Source: Kapaibacterium sp038202665
Lineage (GTDB): Bacteria; Bacteroidota; Ignavibacteria; Kapaibacteriales; Kapaibacteriaceae
Assembly (NCBI GenBank): GCA_038202665.1
Contig: JBBRES010000142.1
Span: 1-6,587, forward strand
DNA length: 6,587 nt
Direction of reading: 5' to 3'
In this document: in pieces, positions 1 to 6,060 of the stretch
Position numbering within the stretch: position 1 is the stretch's first letter
How the letters are laid out: every line of letters begins with the position of its first letter
Made by a program: the position numbers and the translations under genes
Notes under the pieces: model-generated
What the model saw: the letters and a program-made list of their open reading frames with translations, nothing else
Databases searched by the model: none
Told to the model about the DNA's origin: nothing

Positions 1-2279
1 ACTTGATTCAAGAACTTTCCATACATCCCTTCCACCGTCAACGTCACTCCCTTTGTAAGCTTGATGTCTGCACCAAGTGTAGATCTCCATACCTGCGGCA
101 TGCGGAACGATGGGTCGGTGATGTTGATCGCAGAAGTGGAAATCGTACCTGGATATCCGGGGTCTCCGGCTTTTGGAGGATTGAGTGGGTCTACATTCCA
201 CGAGATAGGTTCACGTGTTACGGGATCGACGATCACATTGGGTGAGTTACTTCCGCCGAGCGCACCGCGGTAAATGTCCATTCCAGTATTCGAATACTGA
301 TTGGCGAGCCACACAGCCGCCACACGACCTGTGAAGACGCCCGTTCCTCCACGGATCTGAAAGGTCCGATCTCCACTCACGTCCCAGTTGAATCCAGCTC
401 GTGGCGAAAAGAGAAACTGTGCCGAGGGAACTGTACTGGTATTCTTCCCGGCAAACCGTTGTGCGAATGTTGGGTTTTCATACGGAGTAGAGAGCATGAT
501 GGGCACATCAACGCGCAAACCATACGTGACGCGAAGTGCCGGTTCAATCTGCCATTCATCCATAGCATACAATCCAGTTTGCACCATGCTCCACGCGGCG
601 CGCGGCTGTGGGTTGCTTCCTGCAACGGCTGCGTTCGCCCAGCTCACGCGATACCAATTGGCCGTGCTGTCTGCAAACGAGGCCACACTTGGATATTGAT
701 ACGATCCGTAATAGTCTGTCATAAACAGATTGTTGAAGAAACTCAACTCGTTGTGCGTGCCGAGTGTGAACGTATGATCGTCGAGGAAAACGTTGAAGTC
801 ATTCGTGAACGCCACTTGCTTTTGATCGAGTGCATTGGCTTGTGAATTGCGTTCCGGTCCTAGGACGACGTTCAGGTTCGAACCCACGGTTACCTGAATC
901 TGTGGGAACGGGGTAGGCGACAGAAGTCGATTGTCACTCGTCTGCGTGTACGACATGCGCATTTCGTTTGCCATGTTCCCACCGAACATGCTATTCCATT
1001 GCAAGACGGTCTGATTGTTGACGCTTTGAAACGTATTCGCCTGGCTCGAGAGCGAGAACGACGTGTTCGTACGGAGTACGTTACGATCAAGGATGGCATT
1101 TGTGAAGTTGTGTCTGATCTGGATTTTGTTTGATTCGTCGATGTTCCAGTCCAGTCTGCCTATCACATTGATCGAATTGTTTCGAGCAACGAAGGTTGAG
1201 TATGTGCCAGGATCGTATCCGTACTGCACCTTTGAAATGCGAATGATCTCGTCGAGCGTTTGTGTTGAGACGGGGAAATTGTTGAGGGCATTCGGATCGT
1301 TGAGGCCAATCTGAACGGGCTGATCTCGAAGGCGGGCTTCTGCCGTGATGTGGAACAAAAGCTTGTTCTTAATGATGGGTCCGCCAAGGCGACCACCAAA
1401 TTGCAAGTCTTTGAACTGATCAAACTTCGTGCGATTTGCGTCGGGACTTAGTCCAACAAGGTCTTCATTCCTACCGAAGAAGAACACCGAACCTCGAAAG
1501 TCGTTCGTGCCACCCTTTGTAATCGCATTAATCAAGCCGCCTGTAAAACCACTTTGTCGAACATCATAGGGCGAGACATTTACGCGAAGTTCTTCGATGG
1601 CATCCAAGGAAAGAAAATTGGCGTTTGCTTGGCCACCGGATGTTCCAGAATTGGAGAGAGCGAACATGTCGTTTGCGACGGCTCCGTCGATCTGGATGTT
1701 ATTGAACCGGGAGTTCACCCCCGCGATACTGATCGCTTGAAGCTGATCGTTCCCCGCCGACTGCACCTGGTTTGCATACGGGTTGATGCGGGCCATGTCA
1801 GAAATGCTGCGATTGATCGTTGGTGCCAAGGCAATAGTTTGCGAATTGATAACACTGCCGGAACCCATTTTTGCTTTGTCGAACGTGTCATCTACGCCTG
1901 CCGTAATCACAACTTCCTTTGTTGTGGCCGAAACAAGGTCGAGCTCGAAATCTAGTGTAAACGTCTCTCCAAGGGAGATTGCGATGTTTGAACGTGTGAC
2001 GGTTTTATACCCGACAAATGAAACAGCAACGGTGTATGGGCCACCGCCACGCATACCACGAATTGTGAACCGACCGTTACTGCGAACAATAGCGCCATAG
2101 ACGGCGCCTGTAGGCTCGTGCGTGGCACGGACGGTTGCGCCGGAGAGGTTTGTCAACGATTTGTCTGTACGGGTCCTTACGAGACCGCTCAGTGAACCTG
2201 TTGTAACACCTTGCGCGCATAGCTCCGCAGTGAAAGCAACGAACATCAGACAGAGGACGAGGGGTATCAAGCGAGCCAT
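1..2279 (-). CDS. TonB-dependent receptor, Oar-like, with N-terminal carboxypeptidase-regulatory-like domain (3' end cut by window edge)
   Basis: This is an outer-membrane beta-barrel receptor of the TonB-dependent type, which imports or binds a substrate that cannot be named here. I translated the reverse strand from ATG at 2279; it stays open for 759 codons to the window edge. Residues 1-22 are a signal peptide (MARLIPLVLC, hydrophobic core, then ELCAQ; likely cleavage near A22). Residues about 27-115 resemble the carboxypeptidase-regulatory-like beta-sandwich (GSLSGLVR at the start, then SNGRFTIRG and PYTVAVSFVGYKT). EVVITAG at 122-128 looks like a TonB box. The plug follows at about 140-265, with IAGVNSRFNNIQIDGA (185-200) and GGLINAITKGGTNDFRGS (247-264). 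The rest is aromatic- and Asn-rich barrel, including FGGRLGGPIIKNKLLFH (294-310). Oar-like proteins usually run to about 1000-1100 residues, so perhaps a quarter is missing. No SusD-type partner lies upstream. A weak GGAA is seven bases before the ATG. Family call is firm; substrate is unknown. Confidence 0.94.
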   Translation of the reverse strand, partial: MARLIPLVLCLMFVAFTAELCAQGVTTGSLSGLVRTRTDKSLTNLSGATVRATHEPTGAVYGAIVRSNGRFTIRGMRGGGPYTVAVSFVGYKTVTRSNIAISLGETFTLDFELDLVSATTKEVVITAGVDDTFDKAKMGSGSVINSQTIALAPTINRSISDMARINPYANQVQSAGNDQLQAISIAGVNSRFNNIQIDGAVANDMFALSNSGTSGGQANANFLSLDAIEELRVNVSPYDVRQSGFTGGLINAITKGGTNDFRGSVFFFGRNEDLVGLSPDANRTKFDQFKDLQFGGRLGGPIIKNKLLFHITAEARLRDQPVQIGLNDPNALNNFPVSTQTLDEIIRISKVQYGYDPGTYSTFVARNNSINVIGRLDWNIDESNKIQIRHNFTNAILDRNVLRTNTSFSLSSQANTFQSVNNQTVLQWNSMFGGNMANEMRMSYTQTSDNRLLSPTPFPQIQVTVGSNLNVVLGPERNSQANALDQKQVAFTNDFNVFLDDHTFTLGTHNELSFFNNLFMTDYYGSYQYPSVASFADSTANWYRVSWANAAVAGSNPQPRAAWSMVQTGLYAMDEWQIEPALRVTYGLRVDVPIMLSTPYENPTFAQRFAGKNTSTVPSAQFLFSPRAGFNWDVSGDRTFQIRGGTGVFTGRVAAVWLANQYSNTGMDIYRGALGGSNSPNVIVDPVTREPISWNVDPLNPPKAGDPGYPGTISTSAINITDPSFRMPQVWRSTLGADIKLTKGVTLTVEGMYGKFLNQ

Positions 2280-2322
2280 GACGTTCCGGGACTGTGGGAG
2301 TCGGCGTTGTATGCCAAGGCTG

Positions 2323-2330
2323 CAAAAGTA
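2323..2330 (-). promoter_or_regulatory. Bacteroidota-type -7 promoter element before the TonB-dependent receptor
   Basis: The minus strand reads TACTTTTG followed by CAGCC, a full match to the TAnnTTTG -7 consensus of the Bacteroidota primary sigma factor. It lies in the 76-base gap between the LuxR-type gene and the receptor. Transcription would start near 2315-2318, giving a leader of about 35-40 bases. I see no clear TTTG -33 element at the usual spacing, so the call rests on the -7 match and the position. It suggests the receptor can be transcribed apart from the regulators upstream. Confidence 0.5.
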
Positions 2331-2355
2331 CGGAACGAACCAATGTAGGGTGCTA

Positions 2356-2844
2356 CTACTTTGGCGTCGCGGAGGTTGTATTTAGGTATTCATGAATACG
2401 CTGGGTTGGCGTAAGTCCAAACTTTTTCCGCAGCCGTTCCCGATGCTTTTCAACACTCCGAGTACTACAGCCCATAATGGAGGCCACGTCTTTTGACGTC
2501 ATTGGGAGGCGCAGGAATGCGCATACCCGAAGCTCAGTTTCGGTGAGATCCGGATGACGGGCACTCAGTTTCGTGAGAAACCCCCCGTGGATCTGGTCGA
2601 AATACGTCATGAAATCGTTCCAAGACGACTCGTTATGTTCCAGACTATCGATCGTATGAACAATGCGCCGTAGGGAAACATGAATATCGCCGGTGGTCTG
2701 CTCGCCAAGGCGATGCAGTTCCCTTCGAAGTCCTTGTATGAATTCCGAACGCTTGAGGTCGCGAAGCACAAGTTGTCGTGTGTAGTCAGCGATGTTCGAA
2801 CTGTAGGCATGCGCTGTCGCTGGTGCCTGTTGTGCTCCTGTCAT
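2356..2844 (-). CDS. Small LuxR-type helix-turn-helix protein with an N-terminal helical region and no sensor domain
   Basis: A predicted DNA-binding transcriptional regulator of 162 residues. The C-terminal region (about 99-150) is a LuxR/GerE-type HTH in the form common in Bacteroidota: TETELRVCAFLRL (101-113), SKDVASIMGCS (117-127), and a recognition helix TRSVEKHRERLRKKFG (128-143). Residues about 18-70 are charged and heptad-like, so probably helical or coiled-coil. WNDFMTYFDQIHGGFLTKL (75-93) is the aromatic linker that often precedes this HTH in large TPR or sensor-fused regulators; here no TPR, receiver or membrane segment is attached. The frame is open upstream to 3162, but that part lies inside the Crp-like gene and looks like no known protein. 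The ATG at 2844 has a good Shine-Dalgarno sequence and follows the Crp-like stop by 37 bases. The gene ends in tandem TAG TAG. It probably shares an operon with the two genes before it. Target and signal are unknown. Confidence 0.85.
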   Translation of the reverse strand: MTGAQQAPATAHAYSSNIADYTRQLVLRDLKRSEFIQGLRRELHRLGEQTTGDIHVSLRRIVHTIDSLEHNESSWNDFMTYFDQIHGGFLTKLSARHPDLTETELRVCAFLRLPMTSKDVASIMGCSTRSVEKHRERLRKKFGLTPTQRIHEYLNTTSATPK

Positions 2845-2848
2845 GATA

Positions 2849-2856
2849 CTTCTCCC
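2849..2856 (-). promoter_or_regulatory. Shine-Dalgarno sequence that fixes the start of the LuxR-type gene
   Basis: GGGAGAAG on the minus strand places GGAG seven bases before the ATG at 2844. This is what favours the 162-residue product over the 268-residue open frame. It is stronger than anything before the two Crp/Fnr-type genes or the phosphatase, which have no visible ribosome-binding site. Confidence 0.7.
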
Positions 2857-2881
2857 AGGCGTTGAACTGCCAACATGATTC

Positions 2882-3514
2882 TTATACAGCACGGAGACGA
2901 ACTCCTTCCATATCAACCGAGATTGTTCCGTCCATGACCAGACGTTGCAGGTATGTTTCCAACAGTGGTAGCGGACAACCAACCATTTCAACAAGGACAT
3001 CTTCCGGTACAGCAACTGAGGCGAGATCGTGATCCATCCCGTACATCGTGGCGACTGCCGATAGTATGTATTCAACGTGGGCACGAAGCGACGATCCACT
3101 GCAAGAGTCTTGAAGTGATTGGGCGAAATGTTGTCGTTTGGAAAGGCAGACCGAAAGGGCAATGAATAGGTCTGGACTCTGCATCACCAGTTGCATGAAA
3201 TGCTCTCTGCTCATAACGCGAAGTGTTGTTTGCGTGAGAGTCATTGCGCGTACAGAGTGCGTCGCATCTAAGGTGGAGTTCACGCGAATTCCAAACACGT
3301 CGCCACGCTTACAAAGCGAAACCAAGTGTCCATCGTGAGAATGGTCGCCTTTTAACTCGATCACGGCACCGTCCGTGATCACGTACACAAACAACGCCTG
3401 GTCGCTCTCCGTAAAGAGCTTGGTGAATTGGTGCACGTGGACTTCTGGCTGATCTTTGAAAATCGTGAGCCAGATTGATTCTGTATCGGTCTGTTGATTG
3501 CTTGCGTGTAACAC
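2882..3514 (-). CDS. Divergent Crp/Fnr-superfamily protein with degenerate effector-binding site
   Basis: A 210-residue protein with the Crp/Fnr plan: a beta-roll at about 22-105 (ALFVYVITDGAVIELKGD, 40-57; RGDVFGI, 70-76), a dimerisation helix at about 106-135 (SPDLFIALSVCLSKRQ), and a winged HTH at about 165-208 (VPEDVLVEMVGCPLPLLETY). Aligned by eye on VRA, E. coli CRP has RSAWVRA where this has ATHSVRA (84-90), so the Arg and Ser that hold the cAMP phosphate are Ala and Thr; the Glu is also missing. Canonical cAMP binding is unlikely. The recognition helix lacks the ExxSR of FNR. Histidines cluster at 26/28 and 58/60/63 on the beta-roll, and four cysteines are scattered (68, 123, 138, 180). 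GTG at 3514 is the only plausible start, as an in-frame TAG sits at 3524-3526; no Shine-Dalgarno is visible. It lies 59 bases after the Fnr-type gene. Family call is secure; effector and operator are unknown. Confidence 0.86.
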   Translation of the reverse strand: MLHASNQQTDTESIWLTIFKDQPEVHVHQFTKLFTESDQALFVYVITDGAVIELKGDHSHDGHLVSLCKRGDVFGIRVNSTLDATHSVRAMTLTQTTLRVMSREHFMQLVMQSPDLFIALSVCLSKRQHFAQSLQDSCSGSSLRAHVEYILSAVATMYGMDHDLASVAVPEDVLVEMVGCPLPLLETYLQRLVMDGTISVDMEGVRLRAV

Positions 3515-3534
3515 GGGAGCAAACTAGAGAGGCT

Positions 3535-3566
3535 GCACCTGGACCACCATGATTTTTGTCAGGTGC
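3535..3566 (-). repeat. Inverted repeat between the two Crp/Fnr-type genes
   Basis: GCACCTG (3535-3541) and CAGGTGC (3560-3566) form a perfect 7-bp inverted repeat with an 18-base spacer, in the 59-base gap between the Fnr-type stop and the Crp-like GTG. On the minus-strand transcript it could fold into a stem-loop. No T-run follows, so it is not a standard intrinsic terminator. It could instead be a processing or attenuation hairpin, or a two-half-site operator. A -7-like GATCTTTG (3568-3575, one mismatch to TAnnTTTG) lies just upstream of it in the direction of transcription. A repeat of this length can also occur by chance. Confidence 0.4.
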
Positions 3567-3573
3567 GCAAAGA

Positions 3574-4287
3574 TCACTCCGACAGATTGGCGACTCGAAT
3601 CAATGCTGTTACATTCTTGATGCGAATGTTCGTGCCTTCTGTTTCGATGATGTGCAGATGCTTGAATTCGCTGAGCATGCGAATAACACTCTCGGTGGCC
3701 GTTCCTACAACATCGGCGAGTTCTTCACGCGTAAGGTGGATCGAAATCGTTTCACCATCAGCTTCGTAACCAAATGTCTCCTTGAGAACGAGGAGCGCCT
3801 CTGCCACGCGTTCCTTGACGCTCTTTTGTGCTAGTTCCACCACACGGCGTTCCGATTCTTCTAGCTCGTGCGACATAAGCTGCATGATGTTCATTGTGAG
3901 CGAAGGGTTCGCTCGGATGAGGCGAAAGATTGATTCTCTAGGAACTCGGCAAACCTGCGTGGGCTCGAGAGCAACTGCGCTTACGTTCAATTGTTCGCCG
4001 CTCACCAGTGCTGTGTACCCAATGGTATCTCCACCTGTTGCAAAGCGAATGATCGTCTCGCGTCCGTTCGGACCCATGCGAGTAATCTTGATCTTTCCAT
4101 CGTGTATGCAATACAAGCCATCCGAATAGCTGCCTTCGTGAAATATTGGCTCAGAACGCTCATATAACCGGCACGACTTCTCAAAACTCAACGATTCTAA
4201 ATCAGTTGAATTCAGCGCATTGAAAATGGACTGATCCATGGAGGAGCAAGCGCCACACTGCGGGGAAAGATCTCGGTGAGCAATCAT
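3574..4287 (-). CDS. Crp/Fnr-family transcriptional regulator, Fnr-like type common in Bacteroidota
   Basis: A 237-residue cytoplasmic DNA-binding regulator, complete for the family. CGAC (11-14) is a CxxC near the N terminus. The beta-roll covers about 37-118 (GLYCIHDGKIKITRMG, 57-72; GGDTIGYTALVSGE, 85-98). A dimerisation helix follows at about 128-160 (LAQKSVKERVAEALL, 152-166), then a winged HTH at about 183-228 (LTREELADVVGTATESVIRML, with E199 and R203 placed as in the ExxSR of FNR, Ser replaced by Ile). C113 in QVCRVPRES lines up with FNR C122 (MVCEIPFET), and C11/C14 with FNR C20/C23. The place of FNR C29 is S20. An Fe-S or redox role is possible but unproven. There is no R-S/T-A cAMP motif. 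ATG 4287 is chosen because it keeps the CxxC; Met17 is the alternative. There is no Shine-Dalgarno, and a -7-like element lies four bases upstream, hinting at a leaderless mRNA. It is divergent from the PP2C phosphatase and first of three regulators. Confidence 0.92.
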   Translation of the reverse strand: MIAHRDLSPQCGACSSMDQSIFNALNSTDLESLSFEKSCRLYERSEPIFHEGSYSDGLYCIHDGKIKITRMGPNGRETIIRFATGGDTIGYTALVSGEQLNVSAVALEPTQVCRVPRESIFRLIRANPSLTMNIMQLMSHELEESERRVVELAQKSVKERVAEALLVLKETFGYEADGETISIHLTREELADVVGTATESVIRMLSEFKHLHIIETEGTNIRIKNVTALIRVANLSE

Positions 4288-4290
4288 GCT

Positions 4291-4300
4291 GTAAACTTAC
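4291..4300 (-). promoter_or_regulatory. Palindrome overlapping a -7-like element before the Fnr-type gene; candidate operator
   Basis: GTAAACTTAC is GTAA-AC-TTAC, a dyad symmetrical except for its two central bases. On the minus strand TAAGTTTA (4292-4299) matches the TAnnTTTG -7 consensus at all but the last base, and only four bases separate it from the ATG at 4287. A dimeric regulator bound here would block the promoter; autoregulation by the Fnr-type protein is one possibility. The dyad does not contain the TTGAT half-site of FNR. This is a short match and the function is inference. Confidence 0.35.
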
Positions 4301-4340
4301 GAAGCATTAACCCCACAACGGCACCCACGCCGCCTACCCC

Positions 4341-4348
4341 TATATTTG
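4341..4348 (+). promoter_or_regulatory. Bacteroidota-type -7 promoter element abutting the PP2C phosphatase start
   Basis: TATATTTG is a full match to TAnnTTTG and ends three bases before the ATG at 4352. Transcription in Bacteroidota starts a few bases after this element, so the mRNA would begin at or within a few bases of the ATG. The 30 bases upstream are C-rich and hold neither a TTTG -33 element nor a Shine-Dalgarno sequence, which fits a leaderless transcript. The absence of a -33 element lowers confidence. Confidence 0.5.
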
Positions 4349-4351
4349 CAT

Positions 4352-6052
4352 ATGGACAGCATCACATCGGGCAACTCAGCGGCCTCCTCCGCTTTGAACC
4401 TTGCCTCCTTACTAGACCTGAGCTCGCGCATTTCCGAAACAGACTCCGTAGAACGAATTCTGAATGCGGCACTGCTCTCTGTGATGGGCAAACTGCGTAT
4501 ACGCAAGGCCTGTGTGCTCCTGCGTGACGGCGATGCATTCGTGGTTTCACATGCCAAAGGTGTTCCGCTCTTCTCGGTCCCATACTTTGAGGTCGAAGAA
4601 CGCTTGAAGGTGACGCCCGAGCTCGCTGGGGGATCTGAACTACTCCTGCACGGAGTAACGTGGCTCGTGCCGCTGGTTTGTCAGCACGAAAACATGGGCG
4701 TGCTGGCCTTTGGTCCAACAATGGGTGATGGAGAATTGGATGAAGATGGCGTTGTGTATGTAGACTTGCTACGAACCATGACCGGAATCGCCGTCCATAA
4801 CGTGCGCACCGTTCAGTCGCTTGTGCAAGCACAGCGTGATCTGCAGTCACAAACACTGATGGTGACAACGTTGTTCGAGAGTGCTCGGGATTTTACGGCC
4901 GCAACAAACGTCAATGAGATTCTGCGCATTCTGACCTTCCGTCTGATGGGTCAACTGATGATCAGCAGTTTCGTGATCTGGCTTGAAGAACCAATCGATG
5001 GCGATCATCTGATTGTGAACCGACGTGGAGCCATGCATTTAGAGGGCGTTCAAGATGCCCTTCAGTCGGTGGACGTTCCGGTTCGCACGTTGGAGCTTGA
5101 CGAGCGGTCGCCCATACGTCCGGCCTTCGAATCGCACCGCATCGCCGCCGCAACGCCCATGACGGTGCAAACCAAGCGCAAGGGCGTGCTAGCCGTATGT
5201 GAGAAGCTCGATGGGAAGCCGTTCTCGGCTGAAGAGTTGCGGTTCTTGGAGTCGATTGGGAATGCGGCAATGATCGGATTGGAGAACGACCGATTGTTTC
5301 GCGAAGAACTGGAGAAACAGCGGTTGGAGAGTGAACTTGATATTGCCGCTAACATTCAGCGTGGACTGCTGCCCATGCATTTGCCGGATACTCCTGGCTT
5401 TGAAGTGGCCGCAGACTCTCGTTCGAGCAAGAAGATCAGTGGAGATTACTACGACGTAATCACGTTGGATTCGCACCGCACGTTGTTTGCAATTGCAGAT
5501 GTTGTTGGTAAAGGAATTCCGGCTGCATTGCTCATGGCAAATGTTCAGGCAGCATTGAATGTGTTGGCGAAACTCGATCTCTCTCTCGCTCAGATCGCAG
5601 AGCGTTTGAACAATCTTGTCTGTGATAACACAGAGCCTGATGTGTTCGTGACGATGTTCCTTTGTGTGGCAGATGGCCACGACGGAATTGTGACGTATGT
5701 GAATGCCGGTCACAATCCACCCATCGTCGTACGAAGCACGGAACAGGTAGAAGAACTGCGAGAAGGCGGCGTACTGATTGGCGTCATCGAAGACCCGCCT
5801 CCATACCGTGAGGGAGTCCTGCGGATGCATCTTGGAGATACGCTTGTGATGTACACCGATGGTGTAACAGAGGCGCAGAAGGAAACGGAAGAATATGGTG
5901 AAGAACGACTAGTCGACAGCGCGCGAGCACATTGCATGCGCTCCTCCTCGTCCATGCTCGAAGCTCTTAAAGCCGACGTGGAACGATTTACCGGTACGAA
6001 TCAATTGGCCGACGATACGTCGATCATGGTTATTCGTCGGATACACCCCTAA
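4352..6052 (+). CDS. PP2C-family serine/threonine phosphatase (SpoIIE/RsbU type) with two N-terminal GAF-like domains
   Basis: A soluble, 566-residue sensor phosphatase. Proteins of this type dephosphorylate an anti-sigma-factor antagonist (STAS) or similar partner in response to a signal felt by the GAF domains. The two GAF-like domains cover about 15-155 and 172-315, each with central beta-strands (VTWLVPLVCQHENMGVLAFG, 102-121; KRKGVLAVCEK, 275-285). A helical linker (ENDRLFREELEKQRLESELD, 311-330) leads to IAANIQRGLLP (331-341), typical just before this catalytic domain. The PP2C/SpoIIE domain runs to the end and keeps the metal-binding acidic residues: GDYYD (364-368), ADVVGKGIPAALL (382-394, D383), YVNAGHNPP (449-457), YTDGVTEA (501-508, D503) and ADDTS (553-557). 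It should be active. There is no membrane segment, receiver or HAMP domain. ATG 4352 is preferred to TTG 4346, which lies inside the -7 element. No Shine-Dalgarno is present. Neither a STAS protein nor an RsbW-type kinase is encoded in the window, so the partner is elsewhere. Confidence 0.95.
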   Translation: MDSITSGNSAASSALNLASLLDLSSRISETDSVERILNAALLSVMGKLRIRKACVLLRDGDAFVVSHAKGVPLFSVPYFEVEERLKVTPELAGGSELLLHGVTWLVPLVCQHENMGVLAFGPTMGDGELDEDGVVYVDLLRTMTGIAVHNVRTVQSLVQAQRDLQSQTLMVTTLFESARDFTAATNVNEILRILTFRLMGQLMISSFVIWLEEPIDGDHLIVNRRGAMHLEGVQDALQSVDVPVRTLELDERSPIRPAFESHRIAAATPMTVQTKRKGVLAVCEKLDGKPFSAEELRFLESIGNAAMIGLENDRLFREELEKQRLESELDIAANIQRGLLPMHLPDTPGFEVAADSRSSKKISGDYYDVITLDSHRTLFAIADVVGKGIPAALLMANVQAALNVLAKLDLSLAQIAERLNNLVCDNTEPDVFVTMFLCVADGHDGIVTYVNAGHNPPIVVRSTEQVEELREGGVLIGVIEDPPPYREGVLRMHLGDTLVMYTDGVTEAQKETEEYGEERLVDSARAHCMRSSSSMLEALKADVERFTGTNQLADDTSIMVIRRIHP

Positions 6053-6055
6053 GGA
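6051..6055 (+). promoter_or_regulatory. Shine-Dalgarno sequence overlapping the phosphatase stop codon
   Basis: AAGGA overlaps the last two bases of the phosphatase TAA and sits five bases before ATG 6061. The tight spacing suggests translational coupling, and it supports ATG 6061 as the true start of the downstream gene. Confidence 0.6.
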
Positions 6056-6060
6056 CAAGT

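Noticed and set aside
459..1955. Plus-strand open frames of 128 and 133 residues within the receptor region.
   Set aside because: They are antisense to a continuous, domain-rich receptor frame and contain no recognisable motif.
2217..2279. A lipoprotein signal in the receptor N terminus (Cys21).
   Set aside because: The residues before Cys21 are AEL, which do not fit a lipobox; a signal peptidase I site near LCA|Q fits better.
2280..2355. An intrinsic terminator after the LuxR-type gene.
   Set aside because: I found no GC-rich stem followed by a T-run in the gap on the minus strand.
2845..3162. The open minus-strand frame that would extend the LuxR-type protein to 268 residues.
   Set aside because: It overlaps the Crp-like coding region in another frame, shows no domain-like sequence, and the ATG at 2844 has a strong Shine-Dalgarno sequence.
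3574..4287. Calling this gene fnr outright.
   Set aside because: One of the four FNR cluster cysteines is replaced and the recognition helix differs from ExxSR; the family name is safer.
4346..4351. TTG at 4346 as the phosphatase start, adding two residues.
   Set aside because: It lies inside the TATATTTG promoter element; ATG 4352 is the better start.
5189..5830. A 213-residue minus-strand open frame under the phosphatase.
   Set aside because: It is antisense to the conserved PP2C motifs and looks like a codon-bias shadow.
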